DNA from: Labilibacter marinus
Lineage (GTDB): Bacteria > Bacteroidota > Bacteroidia > Bacteroidales > Marinilabiliaceae
NCBI RefSeq assembly: GCF_001659685.2
Contig: NZ_LXYE02000008.1
Coordinates: forward strand, 20,326 to 84,325
Direction of reading: 5' to 3'
DNA: 64,000 nt
Shown: one piece after another, positions 19,269 through 29,000 of the stretch
How positions within the stretch are numbered: position 1 is the stretch's first letter
Layout of the letters: the number at the start of each line of letters is the position of its first letter
Made by a program: the position numbers and the translations under genes
The notes under the pieces: generated by a model
The model's database searches: none
The model's input: the letters and a program-made list of their open reading frames with translations, nothing else
Told to the model about the DNA's origin: nothing

Positions 19269-19667
19269 ATGTCTAAAATTATAACGCTGTCCGAAGCGGC
19301 ATCTATTGCTTTACATGGTATGGTTCTAATTGCTAAAACAGAGCAAAAATTGAATGTGAACCAAATTTCTGAAATGATTGATAGCTCTAGGCATCATGTA
19401 GCTAAGGTGTTTCAGCGTTTAGCAAAAGAGAATTTTGTAGCTTCAAACAGAGGCCCTAGTGGTGGTTTTGTTATGAAAAAAGACCCCAAAGACATTAGCT
19501 TATTAGAATTATACGAGGTTATTGAGGGGCCTGTTGAAGTGCAAGGCTGCCCTGGTAGTAAAGAAAGATGCCCGTTTAATAAATGTTTGATGGGTGATTT
19601 AGCTGCTGCTTTAGCTTGTGAGTTTAGAGATTTTTTGAATCGTCAGACTTTAGCCGATTACGTTTAA
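19269..19667 (+). CDS. Rrf2 family transcriptional regulator with cysteine cluster
   Basis: 132 aa, the usual Rrf2 length. An N-terminal winged helix-turn-helix (ISEMIDSSRHHVAKVFQRLA, NRGPSGGF) is followed by a dimerisation helix. Three cysteines lie between them, C-x6-C-x4-C in GCPGSKERCPFNKC, where IscR/NsrR-type members hold an Fe-S cluster. It therefore probably senses redox, nitric oxide or Fe-S status. The closest neighbour, rsmE, converges on it with no gap, so the target is not given by context. A palindrome upstream may be its own operator. Confidence 0.88.
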   Translation: MSKIITLSEAASIALHGMVLIAKTEQKLNVNQISEMIDSSRHHVAKVFQRLAKENFVASNRGPSGGFVMKKDPKDISLLELYEVIEGPVEVQGCPGSKERCPFNKCLMGDLAAALACEFRDFLNRQTLADYV

Positions 19668-20375
19668 TCAATCCACTTGGTTAATTAAATTTAGGGTAGC
19701 ACAACCCATTAATGCTGCCGTTTCTGTTCTTAGGCGCTCTTTCCCCAGGCTTATTTCCTGATATTTGTTTTCTACTGCTTGTTTAATTTCCTGAGGTGAA
19801 AAATCTCCTTCGGGACCAATTAAAACAACTGCATTTGAGTTTTGCTGGTAAGCATTCTTAAGCAGCACTTTGGATGACTCCTCACAATGTGCAATAAAAC
19901 AGTTTGTATTTTCTTGTTCTCTAAAAATAAAATCTTTATAAGTAGTTAAGGGGTTTAAAGTTGGGATATACGATTTTAAAGATTGTTTGGCTGCAGATAC
20001 AATCACCTTTTCTAAACGCTCGGGTTTAATCACCTTTCTTTCGGAATGATCACAAAGGATAGGCGTAACTTGTTCAATTCCAATTTCAGTTGCCTTCTCT
20101 AAAAACCACTCTAAGCGATCAATATTTTTAGTAGGAGCTACCACCATATGTATTGAAAATGGACGAGGTTTTTCTGTCTTGGTTTCAAGAACTTTGAGTA
20201 CACATTTCTTTGGTGCAGCTTCGAGTATCTCTGCTTTGAATATAGAACCTTTCCCATCCATTACTGATATACAGTCGCCTACTTGATGACGCAAAACTTT
20301 AACACAATGTTTAGATTCATCTGGAGATAATATATGGCCATTGTTTGAAAAATTGCGCTCGTAAAATAAATACAT
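19668..20375 (-). CDS. rsmE: 16S rRNA m3U1498 methyltransferase RsmE
   Basis: 235 aa, normal RsmE length. An N-terminal PUA-like part (FSNNGHILSPDESKHCVKVL) is followed by a SPOUT methyltransferase knot with VVLIGPEGDFSPQEI and LGKERLRTETAALMGCATLN, the SAM-binding signature. It methylates N3 of U1498 in 16S rRNA in the assembled 30S subunit. It converges on the Rrf2 gene with adjacent stop codons. Confidence 0.95.
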   Translation of the reverse strand: MYLFYERNFSNNGHILSPDESKHCVKVLRHQVGDCISVMDGKGSIFKAEILEAAPKKCVLKVLETKTEKPRPFSIHMVVAPTKNIDRLEWFLEKATEIGIEQVTPILCDHSERKVIKPERLEKVIVSAAKQSLKSYIPTLNPLTTYKDFIFREQENTNCFIAHCEESSKVLLKNAYQQNSNAVVLIGPEGDFSPQEIKQAVENKYQEISLGKERLRTETAALMGCATLNLINQVD

Positions 20376-20455
20376 ACCAATACTTGTTATAGGTGATTTT
20401 TTAGGAACACAAATATAATTGTTTAAAACAAAAACTTGTTGATGGGATAGAATTT

Positions 20456-22681
20456 CTAATAAACAGATTTAGAAGGAATATTAAATGTAAATTCAGACCC
20501 TTCTTCTAATTTCGATTTTACCGAAATATCTCCATCTAACAAGTGAATTAAGCTTTGCGTAATAGATAAACCTAATCCTGTGCCTGATAATAATTTTTTA
20601 GTAGAGCTTTCTGCTTGCCTAAAGCGTTCAAAAATAATTTGTTGGTCTTCTTCTGATATGCCTTCGCCAGTATCCGTTACGTGAAAAACAAAGGAGTTAT
20701 TGTGGTTTGTAAAGTTGACGTTTATACTTCCCTTATGAGTAAATTTTACTGCATTAGAAATTAAATTCAAGAATATTTGCTCTAATCTAAAAGGATCGGA
20801 ATAAATAAATTGCTCCCCATTTTCAGCTTTTTGAACAATAAACGAGATAGATTTCTTTCTTGCTTTAATCAATGTATTACCTGCGTATTCTATGTTGGAA
20901 AGCAGTTTATTTAAATCAACTTTCTCCTTACGTATCATCAATTGACCAGATTCTATTTTAGAAATATCCACTATGTCATTGATGATATGTAATAAGTTTT
21001 CTCCACTATTTTTTATCTGAGATAGGTAAGTCTCCTTTTCTACTTTATTTAGCTCTTGGCAAAGAAGAATGTCTGAGAATCCTAAGATGGCATTCATCGG
21101 TGTTCTAATTTCGTGGCTCATATTAGCCAAGAATGAAGATTTAAGTCGGTCACTTTCTTCAGCTTTTTCTTTGGCTATTTTTAGTTGTGTTTCAAATTCT
21201 TTTTGTGCCGAAATATCCATAATTACACCAGTAACACGTATGGGCATTTCATTGGCATCACGCTCAGTTATTTTACCATTAATCAGATAATAATTCAAGT
21301 CACCTGATTTAGTATATAGTTGTGTTTCTAGTTTAAAAATAGGAGATCTATCTTGTAAATGTAGGATAAATGTTTCTTTAAACTGCAATAAATCTTGGGG
21401 TCTAAACAAACCTCTCCAATTACAAAATGATATATCTAGTTCATCCGCATTCTCATATCCAAGAAGTGTTGCCAGGTTATTATTATAGATAATTTCCTTT
21501 CGTTTAAAATGGATATCCCATAATCCTTCGTTCGCACCGTTTAAAGCCAATTCAAGCCGTTTTTCGCTCTCAATTAGTTTAAGTTCTGTTTTTTTGCGTA
21601 GTATTATATTAGTCATTAAAAACAAGATGATAACTATTAAGACGATCAATGTGGTTAAAAAGTAAATCAATTGCTTTTTAAAGCGCACATAAAAGGGAAT
21701 CTGTTTGTTTTCAAAGGTTGCAAATTCAGGGAGTGCTTTTTCGTTTAACTGATGCTTTTGAATTAAGTTATAATCGAAATGTAAATGATGCTTCGAGCTT
21801 TGTAAACTTGGAATAAGCACATTGGGATCATTCATCCTTTGTGCTAACACTTTTGCCGCATCAAAACCTTGATCATAAGATGAAATTAAACTACCACCAG
21901 TGATTAAATTATCCATTAAGAAGAACCAAAAGCTGTATATAGGAATCTCAAGATCTCCCAAGAGTTCTTTTCCAATGTCCTTCATCTCTACAGGTACATC
22001 ATATTTATTCGAATACAAGCTTAGTAGTACTATGGCTTTATTTTGAGGCTTTATTTTTTTTATCTGATCTCGAATATTTTCATAATTCGATCCATCCATA
22101 ATGATATAAGGCACATTAATATGTAAATGCTGATAATGGAACAAAAACTCACTTAAGAATATCTTTCCAGATAGAGTTTGATCAGAGATTAATATTAATG
22201 AATCGGTTTGTGGATTTAATTTAAATATACTCTTGATGGTATTGTCAACATCAATTTCTTCCTTAATAGCTTTTATTCTTAATGTGTCGTAATCGTATTT
22301 CTGAATATCATTAACCCCACAAGCCGTAACAGGTATATCGGTATTCCATATACTATCCCCTTTATCCATGAAAAATTCAAATGCATAATTATCTGCTAGA
22401 ATTATTCCATCCAAATCAAGATCTTGGTATTTGTATTTATATAGGTTTTCGAGTTCGTAAAAAAAGCCTTTGTTTTGAAATCGTTTATAGTCCATATATT
22501 CCACAAAAACCCTAGTTTTATCGTGTGGTCCAATACCGTCTAATACGCCCTTGGTTAAGTCATCCGTCCATTGGTAACCTGTGTGGTATGAATTAAGGAG
22601 AAGTATTTCTTTAATATCTTTGGCACCAAGCTTTAGGCAAGAAATAAACAGAACCAATATTAATAAAAGGCTTATTCGCAT
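20456..22681 (-). CDS. Sensor histidine kinase with periplasmic binding-protein-like domain
   Basis: 741 aa. After a signal/anchor, residues of about 20-330 resemble the ABC substrate-binding fold (PF04392-like; KEILLLNSYHTGYQWTDDL, DGIILADNYAFEFF). A membrane helix follows at about 340-362 and a PAS domain at about 375-495. The HisKA motif FLANMSHEIRTPMNAILGFS has phosphoacceptor H523. The HATPase domain shows DTGEGISEEDQ and GTGLGLSI. No receiver domain follows, so a separate response regulator is needed and none is adjacent. It diverges from the ECF sigma gene 161 bp away and may sense a small ligand. Confidence 0.9.
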   Translation of the reverse strand: MRISLLLILVLFISCLKLGAKDIKEILLLNSYHTGYQWTDDLTKGVLDGIGPHDKTRVFVEYMDYKRFQNKGFFYELENLYKYKYQDLDLDGIILADNYAFEFFMDKGDSIWNTDIPVTACGVNDIQKYDYDTLRIKAIKEEIDVDNTIKSIFKLNPQTDSLILISDQTLSGKIFLSEFLFHYQHLHINVPYIIMDGSNYENIRDQIKKIKPQNKAIVLLSLYSNKYDVPVEMKDIGKELLGDLEIPIYSFWFFLMDNLITGGSLISSYDQGFDAAKVLAQRMNDPNVLIPSLQSSKHHLHFDYNLIQKHQLNEKALPEFATFENKQIPFYVRFKKQLIYFLTTLIVLIVIILFLMTNIILRKKTELKLIESEKRLELALNGANEGLWDIHFKRKEIIYNNNLATLLGYENADELDISFCNWRGLFRPQDLLQFKETFILHLQDRSPIFKLETQLYTKSGDLNYYLINGKITERDANEMPIRVTGVIMDISAQKEFETQLKIAKEKAEESDRLKSSFLANMSHEIRTPMNAILGFSDILLCQELNKVEKETYLSQIKNSGENLLHIINDIVDISKIESGQLMIRKEKVDLNKLLSNIEYAGNTLIKARKKSISFIVQKAENGEQFIYSDPFRLEQIFLNLISNAVKFTHKGSINVNFTNHNNSFVFHVTDTGEGISEEDQQIIFERFRQAESSTKKLLSGTGLGLSITQSLIHLLDGDISVKSKLEEGSEFTFNIPSKSVY

Positions 22682-22842
22682 GTGTTTGTTATTCTATAGG
22701 GATTACACTGTATAAAGTTAAAAAAAAAGCAATACGAACATATTTTGAATGTTTCTAAATTTATAAACTGATAATATTTGTAAATTAACGAGGGATTTAA
22801 TTTCACTTAACGTCTAAAGCATTAAATGACCTAAGTTTTAAA

Positions 22843-23424
22843 ATGGATCAGGTAAAGGAACTCGATATAATTAATCAAATATTAGCAGGTAATATGCGTG
22901 AATTTGAATCGTTAGTAAACGATTATAAAGAACGTGTTATTAATATTTGCTATTCCTATACCAACGATATTGCTGATGCAGAAGATATTTCGCAAGAGGT
23001 ATTTATTGAGGTATATAAATCGTTGAAGAAGTTTAATGCTAAATCATCCATTTCTACCTGGATTTTCAGGATAGCTTCCAATAAATCATTGGATCATATT
23101 CGAAAACAGAAGAGGATAAAAAGGGGTGCCGATTTAACTTCTTATATCAGTGATTTTAAAAATAACGAGTGGAGTGTAGGTGCAGCGGAAGATCCTTCGG
23201 ACATTTTAATACAAGAGCAGCGAAAGGAATTATTATATTACGCACTTAGTAGGTTGCAATCCCGACAAAAAGAAGCCTATGTATTAACGCAAATAGAAGG
23301 ACTCTCGCAGCAAGTAGTGGGAGAGATAATGAATACTTCTGCTAAAAGTATAGAGTCACTATTGTTAAGAGCTAAAAAGAAACTCAAAAGCATACTCGAA
23401 AAGCAAATAAAAAACTATTTGTAA
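22843..23424 (+). CDS. ECF-type RNA polymerase sigma factor
   Basis: 193 aa. Sigma-70 region 2 (NICYSYTNDIADAEDISQEV, STWIFRIASNKSLDHIRKQK) and region 4 (LSRLQSRQKEAYVLTQIEGL, NTSAKSIESLLLRAKKKLK). It is the first gene of a long plus-strand block of envelope and efflux genes. The next gene, 53 bp on, encodes a small single-span membrane protein suited to an anti-sigma role. The sigma factor probably drives the block under envelope stress (inference). Confidence 0.93.
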   Translation: MDQVKELDIINQILAGNMREFESLVNDYKERVINICYSYTNDIADAEDISQEVFIEVYKSLKKFNAKSSISTWIFRIASNKSLDHIRKQKRIKRGADLTSYISDFKNNEWSVGAAEDPSDILIQEQRKELLYYALSRLQSRQKEAYVLTQIEGLSQQVVGEIMNTSAKSIESLLLRAKKKLKSILEKQIKNYL

Positions 23425-23477
23425 AAAAAAGTAAGGGGTTTAAAAAACAACAACGTCTAATATAGTAAAGGAGCAAG

Positions 23478-23819
23478 ATGATGAAGGATGTAAATAAAAA
23501 TATAGAACGTGAGGTAAATCAAATTTTAGATAGTACTTCAGTAAAGGAGAGAGTAAGTACTTCGCCATTTTTTACTACACGCATCATAGGTAAGGTAGAA
23601 CAGTTAGAGGATAGCTCCGTGTTTTTTACCAGGTTAAGCGTAGCCTTGAAGCCAGTTTTAGTATTACTGGTTATTTTTAATGTGTTTAATTTTTACGTTT
23701 ATAATAGTTCTAATGAGGTAGATGCTGAACAGTCTGATGGTTCTGAGATTGCCTTAAACTATTATTCAGCTTGGGATAATGAGTTTATTTTATCGGATGA
23801 AATTATAGGTAACGAGTAA
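23478..23819 (+). CDS. Small membrane protein, probable anti-sigma-like partner
   Basis: 113 aa. A polar N-terminal segment (about 1-45) is followed by a single membrane helix at about 52-72 (LKPVLVLLVIFNVFNFYVYN) and an acidic outer tail. It lies directly after an ECF sigma gene with GGAG 6 nt before the first of two ATGs. Size, topology and position fit a minimal anti-sigma protein, but no zinc-binding HxxxCxxC motif is present, so the assignment is positional. Confidence 0.6.
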   Translation: MMKDVNKNIEREVNQILDSTSVKERVSTSPFFTTRIIGKVEQLEDSSVFFTRLSVALKPVLVLLVIFNVFNFYVYNSSNEVDAEQSDGSEIALNYYSAWDNEFILSDEIIGNE

Positions 23820-23831
23820 GGAGGAATTAAA

Positions 23832-24368
23832 ATGAATAAGAAGTTTTATATCATCATAATTGTAGTTTTAGTTATACTCAATATTTTTTCGTGGAGAATT
23901 TGGTGGGATGGACCAAAGCCCATGCTAAAACAACAACAGAAGGAAGGTGAATTCGAAAATAAGAGACGAGGTGGAGGGAAGAATTACTTTTTTAACAAAC
24001 TAGAACTTAGCCAGCAACAAAAAAGTCAATTTGAGCAAAATAGTAAGCATTATTTTAAGCAAATAGAAGTGGTGAAGGATAGCATGAATGTGATACGTAG
24101 CAAGATGATGTTGAGTTTTAAAGAAGGAAATGATAGCGTGTTACAGCAAAGTATACTCAAAGAAATGGCTAACTATAAACTTCAGTTAGAGGTATTAACC
24201 ATGGAGCATTTTAATGGTTTACGAAATATTTGTAATGAGGAGCAGATAGAAGTGTTTGATAGCTTGTTAGTGCGTATGGTAGAACATTCTCCAATGTTTA
24301 AGGACGGAATGAGAGGCAGAGGGAAGCACCACCAAGAGAGGGATGAGAAACGGAATCATCATCAGTAA
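23832..24368 (+). CDS. Membrane-anchored Spy/CpxP-like periplasmic protein
   Basis: 178 aa. The N-terminal membrane anchor is at about 4-21 (YIIIIVVLVILNIFSWRIWW). The helical periplasmic part has KLELSQQQKSQFEQNSKHYF and ICNEEQIEVFDSLLVRM, the pattern of Spy/CpxP and periplasmic metal-sensor proteins. The tail is rich in His, Arg and Lys (GRGKHHQERDEKRNHHQ). Members of this group act as chaperones or metal sensors tied to envelope stress systems. It starts 12 bp after the anti-sigma-like gene. Confidence 0.7.
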   Translation: MNKKFYIIIIVVLVILNIFSWRIWWDGPKPMLKQQQKEGEFENKRRGGGKNYFFNKLELSQQQKSQFEQNSKHYFKQIEVVKDSMNVIRSKMMLSFKEGNDSVLQQSILKEMANYKLQLEVLTMEHFNGLRNICNEEQIEVFDSLLVRMVEHSPMFKDGMRGRGKHHQERDEKRNHHQ

Positions 24369-24485
24369 TTAAAAATAGCTTAAGTATTTAAATATCAAAG
24401 TGAATTATAAACGAGCGTTTGTGATAATAGGAAAAGTACGCTCAAAATTTTAGAAATAGAAGTTTAATTATTTAAAATTTGTGAT

Positions 24486-25040
24486 ATGAAGAAGGTAAGA
24501 GTATTTAGAGTGATGTTAGCAGTAGCTTTATTAGCAATATTAGTGGTTGGAACTGCAGCAGGGGTAAAAGATGGTCACAGAGCAAAAGGACCTAAAGGAG
24601 AATGTGGACCAAAACATGGTTTGAACCTATCAGATACGCAGAAAGAGGAAATGAAGGCACTTAGGTTAAGTTTTACAAAGGAAATGACACCTTATAAAAA
24701 TGACTTAGGAGTGAAAATGGCTGAGTTAAAAGCTGCTTCAACAGGTGATAATATTAATGAAAAAACAGTAAACAATCTGTTAGATGAAATAGGTGATATT
24801 AAAACTTTAATGGCCAAAAAGAAATTTGCCAATAAGCAAAAGGTTAGAGCTTTATTAACAGATGATCAAAAAATAATGTTCGACGCTCATACAGGTAAAG
24901 GTCATAAAAGAGGACATCAAGGTAAAGCTATGCGTCAAGGAAGAAAAGATGGAGATCGCCAATTTCATAAAGGACAAAAAGGACATGGCGAAAGATTTAG
25001 TCAAGCAGAAGCTGAGAAAGAAATAGAAATTCAAGGATAA
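24486..25040 (+). CDS. Secreted Spy/CpxP-like protein
   Basis: 184 aa. A signal peptide (about 1-26) is followed by helical repeats with LNLSDTQKEEMKALRLSFTK and ALLTDDQKIMFDAHTGKGHK, the LTxxQ-type motif of Spy/CpxP family proteins. The C-terminal third is strongly basic and rich in Gly, His and Lys (KRGHQGKAMRQGRKDGDRQF), perhaps for metal or polyanion binding. A stable terminator follows, so it may be the most abundant product of the sigma-led operon. Confidence 0.72.
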   Translation: MKKVRVFRVMLAVALLAILVVGTAAGVKDGHRAKGPKGECGPKHGLNLSDTQKEEMKALRLSFTKEMTPYKNDLGVKMAELKAASTGDNINEKTVNNLLDEIGDIKTLMAKKKFANKQKVRALLTDDQKIMFDAHTGKGHKRGHQGKAMRQGRKDGDRQFHKGQKGHGERFSQAEAEKEIEIQG

Positions 25041-25056
25041 GGTTTGGTTAGGTGAG

Positions 25057-25106
25057 GTAGCTAGCGGATATTTTCAATAATATTCTGCTAGCTACTTGTG
25101 TTTTTT
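25057..25106 (+). terminator. Rho-independent terminator
   Basis: A 9-bp perfect stem GTAGCTAGC (25057-25065) / GCTAGCTAC (25087-25095) with additional AT pairing inside is followed by a T-rich stretch including six T. It separates the sigma/Spy genes from the transporter genes. Confidence 0.8.
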
Positions 25107-25187
25107 GTATACATTGTAAACTAAATTATTTATATTTGGGTACTTGTCTCTCATAGTCTGTCTTCTCATATTTTAAAGTCTACAACA

Positions 25188-26087
25188 TTGGATATTTCTA
25201 TTCAAAACCTGAATAAGGTTTATAAAAATAATTATCAGGCACTTACTGATGTTAATTTAGATATTGAATCTGGCATGTTTGGTTTATTAGGACCTAATGG
25301 TGCTGGAAAATCTACGTTAATGAAAATTCTGGTTACTTTATTAGAACCCTCAGGAGGTGATATTTTAGTAAACGGGAAGCCATTAAGTAAAAACAGGCAA
25401 GATGTACGATCTATGATTGGTTACCTGCCTCAGGATTTCCGTTTTTTTGCCAAGTTAAAAACCTATGAGTTTTTAGATTATGCCGCTTCCTTAGCAGGGA
25501 TAAGTAGCCGGAAAGAACGACGAAATGAGGTGGAACGCCTACTGGAACAGGTAGGTTTGTATGAGGTTCGAAATAGATATGCCAACAAGTTATCTGGAGG
25601 TATGAAACGTCGTTTAGGTATTGCTCAGGCCATTGTTGGTGACCCCAAAATAGTTATCGTGGATGAACCAACTACAGGTTTGGATCCCGAGGAAAGAATT
25701 CGATTCAGAAATATTTTAGCAGACCTAAGTCAGCGCGATGTAATTATTGTTCTCTCTACGCATATTGTTGGCGACATTTCGAGTACTTGTACACAGATGG
25801 CTTTATTAAACGAAGGAAAAATTGGTTTTACAGGTAGTCCTAACGATTTTCTGGAATTATCGCAAGGTAAAGTGTGGCGAACACATGTAAACTTCGATCA
25901 AATGGAAGTGTTCAAGCAAAAATATCCTGTTATTACTACCATACCTGATGCCAATGGATATGAAGTAGAGTTAATTGCGCCTAGTGCGGATGATTTTGTA
26001 GGAGAAGCCATTGCTCCCAACTTGGAGCATGCTTATGTATATTTTATGGAGTACGAAACCAATAATAGTTTATCAAGTCATGAGTAA
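25188..26087 (+). CDS. ABC transporter ATP-binding protein
   Basis: 299 aa. Walker A is GPNGAGKST (35-43), the signature motif LSGGM (135-139) and Walker B IVIVDEPTTGLDP (from 155). The C-terminal extension is of the ABC-2 drug/lipid exporter kind. The start is a TTG at 25188: the first beta strand (ISIQNLNKVY) is needed for the fold and no in-frame ATG precedes it. The stop overlaps the permease start by 8 bp (ATGAGTAA), so the two are translationally coupled and form one transporter. Confidence 0.93.
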   Translation: MDISIQNLNKVYKNNYQALTDVNLDIESGMFGLLGPNGAGKSTLMKILVTLLEPSGGDILVNGKPLSKNRQDVRSMIGYLPQDFRFFAKLKTYEFLDYAASLAGISSRKERRNEVERLLEQVGLYEVRNRYANKLSGGMKRRLGIAQAIVGDPKIVIVDEPTTGLDPEERIRFRNILADLSQRDVIIVLSTHIVGDISSTCTQMALLNEGKIGFTGSPNDFLELSQGKVWRTHVNFDQMEVFKQKYPVITTIPDANGYEVELIAPSADDFVGEAIAPNLEHAYVYFMEYETNNSLSSHE

Positions 26088-29000
26088 CCCTTTATTTACT
26101 GTTGCACGTTTCGAAGTTAAAACTCTATTAAGGAGTTGGTTCTTTCGTATTTTCTCTCTCATCGTCATCATATTTATTTTATTCTTTAATATTATGGCTT
26201 CTACCGAGGTAGGTAGAGCAGGATGGCCAGATAGAATGTTATTGGGAGGTTTACCTTACATGAACCTTTGGGTATTAAACATTGTACAGGCCATCATCGC
26301 AGTTTTCTTATCTGCTGATTTCTTAGGACGAGATAAAAAGCTAGATACAACTGAGGTGATATACGTAAGGAATATGTCAAACTTTCAGTATGTATTTGGA
26401 AAGACCTTAGGAATATTGATCGTTTTTGGAGGGCTTAATTTATTGGTTCTTTCATTTACATTCATCATTAATTTAATAAGTCCAGATGCAGGATTCAGTT
26501 TATTGACTTATTTCCTGTATCCCTTTATTATTTCCTTTCCTACTTTAGTGTTTATTTTAGGATTATCCTTTTTTGTGATGCAGTTGGTGCGTAATCAGGC
26601 AGTCACTTTTATTTTGGTATTGGGTTATATTGCCACTTGCGTTTTTTATTTAAAAGGGCAACATTACGGAGCTTGGGATTTTATCTCCTTTAACACACCC
26701 ATGGCGTATTCGGCCTACGTTGGTTTTACCAATATAGCTCAGTTGGTTTTAATTAGAGGTGGATACTTTCTGATAGGCTTATCTCTTATATTGTTTACGG
26801 TATATAAATTACCCAGATTATCACAAACTAACTTCGGTAAAAAAATAATTATTGTACCAGCTTATATATGTTTATTAATAGCCTTGTCAGGAATGGCATA
26901 TTATCTTATACAAAGTGTTGATCAGGAAGAACTTATTCAAAGACAAGCCAGAATAGAAAAGCAACTTCCTATTGAGGCGGGTTATCAGATTTCGGATTAT
27001 AAAATACAGTTAGAACACATTGGAAGTACAATAAGCGGAACGGTAAATTTTAAGGTAGAGAATACGACCACTTCATTTCCTAACAAGTTAAAATTCTTCT
27101 TTAATAATGGACTTATTGTTGAAGAAGTGAAAATTGAAGAAGAGGCATCTAGTTATGAGCAGGATTTAAATATGCTGTATGTAAGCAATAAACACCTTCA
27201 GAATGCATCATTAAATATTAGCTTAAAATTTAAGGGAACACCGAACGATAAACTGGCATATTTTGATTTAAGTAAAGAGACGCGTGAAGCCTTGCATCGT
27301 TTTGACCCCTTAGTAGCTGATAAACGAAGTTGCTTTGCCACATCCAACTACTTATTTTTAATTAAGGAAACCTTTTGGTATCCTGTGGTGGCGGAAAGAA
27401 ATGCATTACGCGTTCAAAAGTTTTTTACCTACGAGTTAAAAGTGAAATCATCCAATCAACTCAACTATATATCGCAAGGTAAGCAAGGTGAAGATGGTGA
27501 TTGGGTTCATTTTACAGGAGATAAGCCTTATTCTAAAATTAGTTTAGTAGGAGGCCAATATCAAAGTAAAAGCATTGAAGTAGATAGTGTAAATTATTCT
27601 GTAACCGCCCGAGAAGATGGTTTTTACTTCGAAAAGTATTTCGAGAACCTAAGCGACACATTGCCTAATTTACTGAAAGATATTAAAAAGGATTACGAAC
27701 GTAAATTAGGTGTTGAATATCCTTATAACAGATTTTCTATTGTTGAGGTTCCTGTACATTTTTATGCATATTTCAGAGGTTGGAGCATCAGTAATGACAA
27801 TACCCAACCCGAAATGATTTTTATTCCTGAATCAGGTTTAGGTTTAAGAGATTTTAATTTGGCTAGCAGGTTTAATAACGAAGAAAGGCGCGTAAAGAAC
27901 GATAAACTAGAATTATTGCCTAAAGAAATAGAAACCAATGTTTTTATGAATTTAGTGGGTAATACTTTTGCACAACCTGTGCAAGGACGCCGATTTTTTG
28001 GTGGGAATAATGATGTAGGAAGAACCTTAGATAATTGGAGTGCTTTTTCCATGTTTCCGTTGTATTATAATTATGCCTATTCACTCGAGGAAAAGGATTT
28101 GCCATTTTTTAATATGTGTTTAGAATCATATATGCTAAATAGGGTGCATAGTTCTACGGGCAGGTTCGGAAGAATGAGTTCTACGGATAAATCTATTCTG
28201 TTCTTAAATAAAAGCAAGGGTAGTCTGAAAGAATTGGCCGATGAGGAGGATTTAGAAATCAGCATTGCAGATATAATTGTTACCGTTGGTAATAATCAAT
28301 TTGCTACTGCTCAATCACGCATAGGGTCCGATAAATTTAGCTCTTTTGTAGATAGCCTGTTACAGGCCAACGCCATGCAACAAATCGATCAAGAGATTCT
28401 TAGTCAACTGATTTCTGACGATACAGAACATGGTAATACCATTGATTCGGATACTGATGTTGAATTGCCTTCCTTTTTATTTGGAGAGAGTAAGGTGTAT
28501 GAGTTTAAAGATGGCAATAGAAAACGATTTTATGTGGGCTTGCAAGTAGCTAATAAGGGCAATGTAGATGGTATTGTAAAAGCTTCTATAATGGGTGGCC
28601 GTGGCGGAGGTGGCCCAAGAGGAGGTCGTGGTGGTGGAGGTCCAGGTGGCCCGCCAGGAGGAAGAGGAATGACAGCGAGTTATGAGGAAATATACCTGAT
28701 TAAAAAAGGACAGCATGTAAACATTGGTATTGTATTGGACAAAGCTCCTCGCATGATGTCGGTACATACTTATTTATCTAAAAATGTACCTTCAGATACA
28801 CGTTTCCCTCTGGCCGATTTTGAAGAGGCGCCATCGAGTTTTATGCCTAGGATAGGAATAACTCCATTAAGCCGTAAAATTAAACTAGTTCAGGATAACG
28901 AGATTATTGTAGATAATGAGCATGAGGGATTTTCTGTAGTAAATACAACGGGTCGCAAAACATTAAAGGAATATATTTTGGAAATGAAAGATGAAGAAAA

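Noticed and set aside
28477..28767. 96-aa Ser/Thr-rich minus-strand frame
   Set aside because: It is the shadow of the Gly/Pro/Arg-rich loop of the permease fusion on the other strand.
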